A stretch of DNA of 5,546 nucleotides. Source: Actinomycetota bacterium. GTDB lineage: Bacteria > Actinomycetota > Acidimicrobiia > Acidimicrobiales > Acidimicrobiaceae. The stretch spans positions 1 through 5,546 of the forward strand of contig DAHVOF010000045.1 of assembly GCA_027318945.1 (NCBI GenBank). The letters are read 5' to 3'. This document shows, piece by piece, positions 1 through 5,546 of the stretch. Position numbers and translations under genes: made by a program. The first letter of the stretch is position 1. Each line of letters begins with the position of its first letter. The notes beneath the pieces were generated by a model. The model did no database searches. It was not told the DNA's origin and worked only from the letters and a program-made list of their open reading frames with translations.

Positions 1-599
1 GCAAGGCCCGCAACGATGTATTTAGGTCTGAAACCAATAACAGAAGCAATTTCACGATCACTATTAAGTACTCGGTTTGCCTTTTCGAAAGCAGCGCGTT
101 CCAACTCGTTTCCTATGGGTAGCGACGCAATAACCTGGCCCCAGGGAAAGCTAATGGTAATCTCGCCGTAACTATTCTTACGAATAGCCTGCCTCTTTGT
201 GAGCTCGATTATTGTTACCGATGGAGATCTTCCGGTAATTAGGCTATAAGAAATTGAAGGTCCGTTGAAACCTAGGACCGGGATTGAAGTTGGACTTGCG
301 CATTCTTTGGCAAGACGGATGATCGATCTTTTCTTGTGGATCTGACTTACTGCCGTTGCCTCGGTCACCTCTATTAGCTCAGGCCTGCTTGGATCGCTCG
401 GCGCCGGGCGACTGCTTAGCTTCACTCGCCATACGGCAAAAGGGTTGTATGTTTGGTCGCTGAACTTGGCTGAGTCGATCTCAAAACGGACAAATGACCT
501 AGTGTCCCGATCTATCCCAAATATTTCAGATCCGTAGCTTGCGAGTAAAATGATCTCCATGGGAGTATCCGTGCCAAAGCTCGGTCTTATTGTGCTCAT
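1..599 (-). CDS. Uncharacterised protein, C-terminus cut off by the window edge
   Basis: An open frame of 199 complete codons runs from an ATG at 599-597 leftward off the window without a stop. I do not recognise the family and assign no function. The visible part begins MSTIRPSFGTDTPMEIILLA. It shows no signal peptide, no convincing membrane segment and no cysteine pair. It is a mixed alpha/beta-looking soluble protein with a basic stretch near residue 90 (HKKRS), a segment SFPWGQVIASLPIG around residues 155-168, and GFRPKYIVAGL at the visible end. The start lies 33 bases after the DUF255 stop, on the same strand and in the same frame, with no terminator between, so the two are probably cotranscribed. 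Only a weak Shine-Dalgarno-like AGG precedes the ATG, about 10 bases away. The frame stays open back to the DUF255 stop without another ATG; a TTG at 605-603 is a poorer alternative. Codon use looks like that of its neighbours, which supports a real gene. Confidence 0.72.
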   Translation of the reverse strand, partial: MSTIRPSFGTDTPMEIILLASYGSEIFGIDRDTRSFVRFEIDSAKFSDQTYNPFAVWRVKLSSRPAPSDPSRPELIEVTEATAVSQIHKKRSIIRLAKECASPTSIPVLGFNGPSISYSLITGRSPSVTIIELTKRQAIRKNSYGEITISFPWGQVIASLPIGNELERAAFEKANRVLNSDREIASVIGFRPKYIVAGL

Positions 600-632
600 A
601 TCCAACCAACCTGAGTTCAGAATTAATGATGT

Positions 633-2618
633 CTAGTGCAGTGAATCTAGCGCAGTTGCAAACTCGATTGCCTTCGATACGGGCTGTTGGCAGCTGAAGT
701 TTCGACAAATATAGGCATAACCCTCTTTTCGACCTTCCCAAAGCGGCGAATCGATCCTTTCACCAAATGAGACAACTCCGTCTGGGAGCCATCTTCCTTG
801 GAGCGCTGCGATCAGTGCGTGGGCATGACCGGGTATTACGACGTCGTGGGAATCGCCATTTAGCAGCGTGAGCGTTTGTATGAGAAGTGGGAAAGCGCCT
901 GGATGGCGTGCGATTCCCTGGTTCAAGAGATTCACGACCCGAAGAGAGGAGTTTCTGAAAACGCTGCGGTCGGTAAGCTTCCAAAGCCTTGCAAGGCTGA
1001 GCGCTGCAACGGAATTGGCCGACGGAGTAGCGCCGTCCAGCAAGTCCTTGGTCCTGTGTATCAGCTGCTCTTGGTCTGTGCCTGCCGAATAGAATCCGCC
1101 GTCTGCTGGATCCTCGAAGAGCTCGATAAGTTGGTTGGCGACGTCTATTGCGGCTGCGAGGAATCGGGGATTCCCTGTCGCCTCATAGGTTCTGGTATAG
1201 GCGTTCACAAGATGTGCGTAATCAGATGCGAATGCTTGCTGGCCACCCGTGCCCTTGCGCCAGGTTCTCATCCATCGCCCTGAGCGCAACATGCTTTCTT
1301 CCAGGAAAGCCAGAAGTGACTGTCCCTCTGATATCCAGTCATTACGGCCCATCAAAAATCCGATCTGAGACAGAGTTGCGACGAACATGGCGTTCCATTC
1401 GAGAACTACTTTGTCGTCTGTACCGGGAGGCTTTCTGAGCCGTCGTGCCGCCAACACCTTCAGCCTTGCGTCTTCAAGCTTTAATGACCTAGCGAAGTCT
1501 CCCCTTGTAGGAAGGTACAGGATGTTGGAGCCCTCGAAGTTTCCTTTCGCCGTCATTCCAAAATGACGGATAAACTCCTCCGAGTCCGCCCCCAAAAGCT
1601 CGCTAATTTCTTTTATGTTGAAGAGATAGTACTTGCCTTCTACTCCCTCTGAATCTGCGTCCTGACTGGAGTACAGCCCTTTCCCCGGATCGCGTAGGGT
1701 CGAAAGTACATAATCCACCGTTTCTTCGGCCACCTGTTTCCAACCTGGATTCCGGGAGACAGCCCAGCCAATTGCGTATATTTTTGCCATTTGCGCCTGA
1801 TCATAAAGCATCTTTTCGAAGTGAGGTACGAGCCAGCGTTCGTCTACTGAATATCTGGCGAATCCTCCAGCGAGATGATCATAAATTCCACCTGAGGCCA
1901 TTGCGTCCAAGCTGGTAGCGGCGGCCTCGATAGTTTCTGCCGATTTTGTTTTCAGGTGATGGTAAAACAGGAGTTCCAATGAGCTTGGCTGTGGGAACTT
2001 CGGCGCGAAGCCAAAGCCGCCCCAATTGTGGTCGAAGTTGTCGAGCAACTGGGCAGCGGCGGTATCGATGTAACTCGGTGCGAGTCCGATATCAACGCCG
2101 AAACTCGTATTCTTGATCTCCGTTTTATGTCGGATGGCTCTCAATACTTCATCGGCTTGCTGCTCAACTTCCTGGCGGCGATGCTCCCAAGCTTCACTCA
2201 ACGTGTTTAGGAGTCCGTAAAAACTGGTTGATCTTCCCGTTCCGCGCGGAGGGAAGTAAGTGCCCGCATAGAAAGGCTTTCCGTCTGGTGTGAGAAAGAC
2301 GCTCATTGGCCAGCCCCCCGATCCGGTAAGGATCATGACGGCTTCCATGTACAGCGCGTCGATATCGGGTCTTTCCTCTCGATCGACTTTTATTGATACG
2401 AAGCGGCTGTTCAGCAGGTGTGCAGTCACGGCATCCTCGAACGATTCGTGAGCCATTACATGACACCAGTGGCACGAGGAGTACCCAATTGAAAGGAAGA
2501 TGGGTCTGTCGAGGGATCTTGCAAGCGATAGCGCCTCGGAGCACCATGGCCACCAATCTACTGGGTTCTCACGGTGCTGAATGAGATAGGGGCTGGACTC
2601 GTTAGCTAAATGGTTCAT
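633..2618 (-). CDS. DUF255 / YyaL-type thioredoxin-domain protein (SPATA20/SSP411 homologue)
   Basis: A 661-residue protein of the widespread DUF255 family, whose members are usually about 650-700 residues, so it looks full length. The N-terminal thioredoxin-like domain opens with the family signature around residues 8-25 (SSPYLIQH.ENPVDWWPW). It carries a CHWC redox-type motif at 49-52 within GYSSCHWCHVM and a likely cis-proline in GGWPMSVFLTP (P104). The rest resembles the (alpha/alpha)6 barrel of N-acylglucosamine 2-epimerase/cellobiose-epimerase-like proteins, with conserved blocks FDHNWGGFGFAPKFP (195-209), GGIYDHLAGGFARYSVD (243-259) and VPHFEKMLYDQAQ (264-276). Near the C-terminus C638 and C643 lie in CRNFSC. 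No signal peptide is seen, so it is probably cytoplasmic. The biochemical role of the family is not established; a redox or sugar-related activity is only inferred from the folds. I chose the ATG at 2618-2616 because homologues begin near this point and CAAGGG sits 6 bases upstream. It is likely the first gene of an operon with the gene at 599-1. Confidence 0.93.
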   Translation of the reverse strand: MNHLANESSPYLIQHRENPVDWWPWCSEALSLARSLDRPIFLSIGYSSCHWCHVMAHESFEDAVTAHLLNSRFVSIKVDREERPDIDALYMEAVMILTGSGGWPMSVFLTPDGKPFYAGTYFPPRGTGRSTSFYGLLNTLSEAWEHRRQEVEQQADEVLRAIRHKTEIKNTSFGVDIGLAPSYIDTAAAQLLDNFDHNWGGFGFAPKFPQPSSLELLFYHHLKTKSAETIEAAATSLDAMASGGIYDHLAGGFARYSVDERWLVPHFEKMLYDQAQMAKIYAIGWAVSRNPGWKQVAEETVDYVLSTLRDPGKGLYSSQDADSEGVEGKYYLFNIKEISELLGADSEEFIRHFGMTAKGNFEGSNILYLPTRGDFARSLKLEDARLKVLAARRLRKPPGTDDKVVLEWNAMFVATLSQIGFLMGRNDWISEGQSLLAFLEESMLRSGRWMRTWRKGTGGQQAFASDYAHLVNAYTRTYEATGNPRFLAAAIDVANQLIELFEDPADGGFYSAGTDQEQLIHRTKDLLDGATPSANSVAALSLARLWKLTDRSVFRNSSLRVVNLLNQGIARHPGAFPLLIQTLTLLNGDSHDVVIPGHAHALIAALQGRWLPDGVVSFGERIDSPLWEGRKEGYAYICRNFSCQQPVSKAIEFATALDSLH

Positions 2619-2672
2619 CGCGGACCCTTGTTTTCGATCTAAATCACTTACAAATGAGCCTAGAGTTTGAGT
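2619..2672. promoter_or_regulatory. Divergent intergenic region between the DUF255 and SDR genes
   Basis: These 54 bases separate two divergent starts, so promoters for both genes must lie here or overlap the coding ends. The stretch is more A+T-rich than its flanks. I see only weak promoter-like hexamers (for example TACAAA at 2649-2654 on the plus strand) and no convincing operator, so no exact promoter is assigned. The space is too short for two independent full promoters with long leaders, so overlapping promoters or a short-leader or leaderless SDR transcript are likely (inference). Confidence 0.4.
2625..2630 (-). promoter_or_regulatory. Ribosome binding site deciding the DUF255 start
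   Basis: On the minus strand CAAGGG lies 6 bases before the ATG at 2618. It is the clearest Shine-Dalgarno match on this side of the window. It supports this start over the in-frame ATG at 2693, which would add 25 non-conserved residues and run into the divergent SDR gene. Confidence 0.6.
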
Positions 2673-3449
2673 ATGGAGATCACCCTCGCCCATAAGGTGG
2701 CGGTTGTGACGGGAGGTTCGCGGGGAATAGGTGAGGCAATCGCCGAACTTTTCGCTATGTGTGGGGCTGACGTAGTCCTCGTGTCGCGCCGTCCCGAAAA
2801 GCTTACCGCCGCAGCACAGAGAATAAATGAACTCACTGGCTCCGATCGGGCGACCTGGGTGGCAACCAATGTCTCCGATAGGGGTGGACTGGAAGAGGTC
2901 GTATCACTCTGTCGCGACCGTTATGGCAAGGTCGATATCCTTGTGAATGGCGCGGCAGCGAATCCATATTTCGGTCCGACGATGGAGATAGGCGGCTCTG
3001 CGGTTAGGAAGATCCTCGAAGTTAATTTAGAGGCTGCCCAGATGTGGATATCTGAGTTCTGGTCGGCATTCTGGGCAGATTCTGCAGGGACGGCAAGTTG
3101 CATAAACATAGCTTCGATTGGCGGTATGGTTGTGGAGGGTGGAATCGGATTTTACAACGTTTCGAAGGCCGCGATCATTCACTTGACGAGGCAGCTTGCA
3201 TGCGAACTCGGACCCCGAGTGAGAGTCAATTCAATTTCGCCCGGGCTGGTCAAGACAGAGTTCGCAAGAGCGCTGTGGGAGGGTTGGGGAGACCAAGTCG
3301 CCAAAAGCCTTCCACTTGGCAGGCTTGGGGAGCCCAACGATATCTCGGGAGTGGCACTCTTCCTTGCTAGTGATCTCTCGGGATGGATGACGGGCGCAAA
3401 TATAGTTGTGGACGGAGGTGCGCTAGTTAGAGCTGCGTCGATCGGTTGA
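2673..3449 (+). CDS. Classical short-chain dehydrogenase/reductase (SDR family oxidoreductase)
   Basis: A complete 258-residue NAD(P)-dependent oxidoreductase with a Rossmann fold. It shows the cofactor glycine motif TGGSRGIG (13-20), an NNAG-type motif in the variant form NGAAAN (92-97), and the catalytic tetrad N118 (VNLEA), S148 (INIAS), Y161 and K165 (YNVSK). It also has the usual PG loop (SISPGLVKT) and the C-terminal block LFLASDLSGWMTGANIVVDGG. Arginines 39-40 after the second beta strand (LVSRRPEKL) suggest a preference for NADP(H). The substrate cannot be read from the sequence. The NGAAANPYFGP segment resembles DHRS4-like and actinobacterial SDRs of unknown substrate more than typical FabG, although FabG-like 3-oxoacyl reductase activity is not excluded. 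The ATG at 2673 fits the conserved N-terminus; an in-frame TTG at 2667 would add two residues, and neither has a good Shine-Dalgarno. It is divergent from the DUF255 gene and convergent with menE, overlapping it by 23 bases. A menaquinone role is not shown. Confidence 0.93.
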   Translation: MEITLAHKVAVVTGGSRGIGEAIAELFAMCGADVVLVSRRPEKLTAAAQRINELTGSDRATWVATNVSDRGGLEEVVSLCRDRYGKVDILVNGAAANPYFGPTMEIGGSAVRKILEVNLEAAQMWISEFWSAFWADSAGTASCINIASIGGMVVEGGIGFYNVSKAAIIHLTRQLACELGPRVRVNSISPGLVKTEFARALWEGWGDQVAKSLPLGRLGEPNDISGVALFLASDLSGWMTGANIVVDGGALVRAASIG

Positions 3450-4563
3450 GCTGATTCTTTAACAGGTGCTTTCGTATCTTTCCTAGGTTTGTGGTTGGCA
3501 TCGTATCAACGATCTGGAGACGCGTCGGCGCATAATAAGGGGGTAGCTCCGACTTGACCGCCTCGCGTACCTCGTCGAGAGTTGGCGGTTCGCTAGATGG
3601 ATTGGTTACAATGACTGCCGTCACGGCTTCGCCCCACTTTGAATCAGCAGTGCCTATAACGGCAATCTGGCTGATCTTTGGATGAGAGGACAGGAGGGAT
3701 TCGATCTCAGAAGGAAATACCTTTTCGCCCCCTGTGTTGATGACTTCGTCCATCCTTCCAAAGACTTCTAGTTTTACTCCGGTTAGCCTGCCTGCATCAT
3801 TAGTATGAAACCAACCGTGGTTATCCTGAATAGATTTTCCGCTTCGTAGTCGCGTCGCCATCATGGGACCCTTTAGGAGTATCTCGCTTCGGGATGAGAT
3901 GGATACCTCTACACCTGGAAGGGGAACGCCGTCATAAACCACGCCGGATCCACTTTCTGTGAGGCCATAGGTAATCACGGCATTTTCTGGTATTTGTCGT
4001 GGCGGTCTCGAACCACCCAAAACAATCCTCCGAAAAATCAAGGGGTCAATTTCCGCCAGCGCGGTTGAGACAAGAGACACGAGTGTGGCGCCATTAGCCG
4101 CTGCTCTCGATACGTTGAAGGCATCGAAGCTACCATGTACCTCTAGTTCATTGCCTAGAAGTAGCGCGCGAAGTATAACTGAAAGGCCCCCGATGTGGGC
4201 CACGGGTAAGCAGCAGAGCCACTTGTCAGAAGACGTCACCTTGAGGTGATTTGAAACTGCGCTCGCGGAAGCCAAAACCTGATCATGAGTGAATATGACG
4301 ATCTTCGGCGAGCCGGTGGTCCCTGATGTAGCCATAGCAAGGCACTGGCCATCCTCTATGGGTAGAGCTCCTTCGAGATGCGTGCTAATCCCGGAAGAGT
4401 CAATAATTTGTGATGGTTTGATGGATTCGAGCAGGACGGTTTTAGCCTTTTGTGGAAGTCTCTGGTCGATGGGAATGAACCCATCTCCGTTGTCCCAGAC
4501 TCGCTTTATTGCGTCGACGAATTGATTGGAAGCCGGCATATCTAACGCAACGAGCTTTCTCAC
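3427..4563 (-). CDS. menE: o-Succinylbenzoate-CoA ligase MenE (AMP-forming)
   Basis: A 378-residue member of the ANL (acyl-CoA synthetase) superfamily. MenE activates o-succinylbenzoate with ATP and joins it to CoA, giving the substrate of MenB, in the cytoplasm. All core motifs are present: the phosphate-binding loop ATSGTTGSPK (78-87), PVAHIGGLSVI (120-130), LGGSRPP (182-188), YGLTESGSG (199-207), GWFHTNDAGRL (250-260), the hinge/A8 segment GRMDEVINTGGEKVFPSEIE (269-288), and the C-terminal catalytic lysine K362 in PTTNLGKIRK. It is shorter than E. coli MenE (about 450 residues) mainly at the N-terminus, as in compact actinobacterial MenE proteins. The start is GTG at 4563-4561: the residues after it (LVALDMP...GFIPIDQRLP) look conserved, no ATG lies upstream in frame, and a TAG closes the frame at 4602-4600. 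No clear Shine-Dalgarno precedes it; an in-frame ATG at 4539 is the alternative. It is divergent from menB, which supports this identity over a generic acyl-CoA ligase. Confidence 0.9.
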   Translation of the reverse strand: MRKLVALDMPASNQFVDAIKRVWDNGDGFIPIDQRLPQKAKTVLLESIKPSQIIDSSGISTHLEGALPIEDGQCLAMATSGTTGSPKIVIFTHDQVLASASAVSNHLKVTSSDKWLCCLPVAHIGGLSVILRALLLGNELEVHGSFDAFNVSRAAANGATLVSLVSTALAEIDPLIFRRIVLGGSRPPRQIPENAVITYGLTESGSGVVYDGVPLPGVEVSISSRSEILLKGPMMATRLRSGKSIQDNHGWFHTNDAGRLTGVKLEVFGRMDEVINTGGEKVFPSEIESLLSSHPKISQIAVIGTADSKWGEAVTAVIVTNPSSEPPTLDEVREAVKSELPPYYAPTRLQIVDTMPTTNLGKIRKHLLKNQLNRSTQL

Positions 4564-4700
4564 ATTGGTTAGGCTAGTCAGAGGCGCGGTTATTCTTACC
4601 TAAAACGTTGCGTCAGTGTATAGATTTGGATCGGCCCTATCATGAGTGCGATAGCTACCGGCTGAGTAACGCGAACGACAGAAGCGAGGTCGCAGAACCA
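4564..4700. promoter_or_regulatory. Divergent menE-menB intergenic regulatory region
   Basis: 137 bases lie between the two divergent starts and should hold the promoters of both genes. On the plus strand a plausible but weak sigma-70-like pair is TTACCT (4596-4601) and TATAGA (4619-4624) with a 17-base spacer, which would give a menB leader of about 70 bases. TATCAT at 4638-4643 is a better -10 match but lacks a good -35. For menE no convincing pair was found. No known operator or riboswitch was recognised. The shared region makes joint control of the two menaquinone genes plausible (inference). Confidence 0.4.
4686..4690 (+). promoter_or_regulatory. Ribosome binding site deciding the menB start
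   Basis: GAGGT lies 10 bases before the ATG at 4701. The spacing is slightly long, but it supports this start over the in-frame TTG at 4608, whose 31 extra residues do not resemble MenB N-termini. Confidence 0.5.
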
Positions 4701-5537
4701 ATGGCAACGAGAGTTTGGGAACCGCATGGTGAGTACAGTGATATCAAGTATGAAACCAGCGGCGGCATAGCCAAGATCACAATCAACCGTCCGGAGGTCA
4801 GAAATGCATTTCGGCCTCAAACGCTTTTTGAGCTTTCCGACGCATTTTCAGCCGCAAGGGACGATCCATCAGTGGGCGTCATCGTCTTGACAGGCGAGGG
4901 ACCTCTGGCATTCTGCTCAGGGGGGGATCAGCGGATTCGCGGTAATGACGGATATCTTGGGAGCGATTCTGTTGGCAAAGCCGGGATCGGTCGGCTTAAT
5001 GTACTGGATCTTCAAATTCAGATCAGAAGGCTTCCCAAGCCGGTCATCGCAATGGTTGCCGGTTACGCAATTGGTGGCGGACATGTCCTTCACTTAGTCT
5101 GCGATCTTACTATTGCCGCCGAAAATGCGAGATTTGGTCAGACCGGACCTCGGGTTGGCAGCTTTGATGGAGGTTACGGTTCGGGTTTGCTCGCTAGGAC
5201 GATTGGACTCAAGAAGGCGAAGGAGATCTGGTTTCTGTGCCGGCAGTATGATGCGGATGAGGCGCTGCAAATGGGCTTGGTCAATATTGTGGTGCCTCTT
5301 GACAAATTAGAGGAGACGACTCTCGATTGGTGCGAACAAATTCTCGCTCTTTCACCGATCGCTCTCAGGATGCTTAAAGCGTCGTTCAACGCTGCTGACG
5401 AGGGAATTGCAGGTGTGCAGCAGCTCGCTGGGGACGCGACAATGCTATTCTACATGACCGAGGAGGCCCAGGAAGGGAGAAATGCCTACCAAGAAAAGCG
5501 GAAGCCGGATTTCTCCCGATTTCCCCGGCGGCCCTAA
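4701..5537 (+). CDS. menB: 1,4-Dihydroxy-2-naphthoyl-CoA synthase MenB, type I (bicarbonate-dependent) signature
   Basis: A complete 278-residue crotonase-fold enzyme (E. coli MenB is 285). It cyclises o-succinylbenzoyl-CoA to 1,4-dihydroxy-2-naphthoyl-CoA by an intramolecular Claisen (Dieckmann) condensation in the cytoplasm; family members are hexamers. Similarity to remembered E. coli MenB is high throughout: ITINRPEVRNAFRP (26-39), the oxyanion-hole region CSGGDQ (72-77), GYAIGGGHVLH (121-131), QTGPRVGSFDGG (147-158), EIWFLCRQYDA (175-185), LFYMTEEAQEGRNA and the terminal KRKPDFSRFPRRP. Q147, G149 and W177 match E. coli Q154, G156 and W184, which bind the bicarbonate that serves as catalytic base in type I enzymes. 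S154, D156 and Y251 match S161, D163 and Y258. Y85 is the likely partner of the mobile-loop tyrosine (Y97 in E. coli), in a loop about four residues longer here. The start is the ATG at 4701, preceded by GAGGT. It is divergent from menE, which makes its substrate. The stop codon is nine bases from the window edge, so its downstream partner is unseen. Confidence 0.96.
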   Translation: MATRVWEPHGEYSDIKYETSGGIAKITINRPEVRNAFRPQTLFELSDAFSAARDDPSVGVIVLTGEGPLAFCSGGDQRIRGNDGYLGSDSVGKAGIGRLNVLDLQIQIRRLPKPVIAMVAGYAIGGGHVLHLVCDLTIAAENARFGQTGPRVGSFDGGYGSGLLARTIGLKKAKEIWFLCRQYDADEALQMGLVNIVVPLDKLEETTLDWCEQILALSPIALRMLKASFNAADEGIAGVQQLAGDATMLFYMTEEAQEGRNAYQEKRKPDFSRFPRRP

Positions 5538-5546
5538 CAATTGGAT

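Noticed and set aside
611..620. CTGAGTTCAG palindrome between the DUF255 and partial genes as a terminator
   Set aside because: The stem is only four base pairs and no T-run follows; it cannot be supported as a terminator.
526..741. 71-codon minus-strand frame across the DUF255/unknown-gene junction
   Set aside because: It overlaps the DUF255 C-terminus and the start of the downstream gene in another frame and shows no recognisable protein features.
876..1283. 135-codon open frame on the plus strand, and several other frames of 60-120 codons opposite the DUF255 gene
   Set aside because: They lie wholly antisense to a strongly conserved gene, have no family resemblance or convincing start sites, and look like frame shadows.
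2619..2693. Extension of the DUF255 protein to an upstream in-frame ATG at 2693 (25 extra residues)
   Set aside because: The extra residues do not resemble the family N-terminus, the extension would overlap the SDR start, and the ATG at 2618 has a good CAAGGG site.
3427..4563. menE as a truncated or degraded acyl-CoA synthetase because of its short length
   Set aside because: All core ANL motifs and the catalytic lysine are present; compact MenE proteins of this length are normal in Actinobacteria.
4637..4654. CTATC-N8-GATAG inverted repeat upstream of menB as an operator
   Set aside because: A five-base arm is expected by chance in a region of this size and matches no operator I know.
4608..4700. 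Extension of MenB to a TTG at 4608
   Set aside because: The 31 extra residues do not look like MenB, the codon is a rare start, and the ATG at 4701 has a GAGGT site and gives a normal length.

Overview
The window carries five protein-coding genes and no recognisable RNA gene, mobile element, CRISPR array or long repeat. Base composition is moderate (roughly half G+C by eye). The organism is probably an actinobacterium, perhaps a moderate-G+C member of the Acidimicrobiia. The reasons are the short (about 380-residue) MenE with an N-terminus of the 'LVALD-P...F..A...W..GD...P.D.RLP' kind, the style of the short-chain dehydrogenase, and a GTG start. This placement is inference, because there is no rRNA or other marker in the window.

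Layout. On the minus strand, positions 2618-633 encode a 661-residue DUF255/YyaL-type protein (thioredoxin-like domain plus an alpha/alpha-barrel). It is followed 33 bases later, same strand and same frame, by an unrecognised gene that starts at 599 and runs off the left edge. Divergent to this pair, from a gap of about 54 bases, a classical short-chain dehydrogenase/reductase (SDR) runs on the plus strand from 2673 to 3449. Its last 23 bases overlap, tail to tail, the end of menE (minus strand, 4563-3427, GTG start). menE is in turn divergent from menB (plus strand, 4701-5537) across a 137-base intergenic region.

Function. MenE and MenB catalyse consecutive steps of classical (o-succinylbenzoate) menaquinone biosynthesis: MenE makes o-succinylbenzoyl-CoA and MenB cyclises it to 1,4-dihydroxy-2-naphthoyl-CoA. 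Their divergent placement would allow control from the shared intergenic region. MenB has every residue of the bicarbonate-dependent (type I, E. coli-like) active site, which is unexpected if the host is an actinobacterium. The SDR and the DUF255 protein have no known menaquinone role, and their proximity is only suggestive. I see no evidence of a wholly new system. The most notable points are the type I MenB signature, the 23-base convergent overlap of the SDR gene with menE, and the unidentified partial gene downstream of the DUF255 gene.
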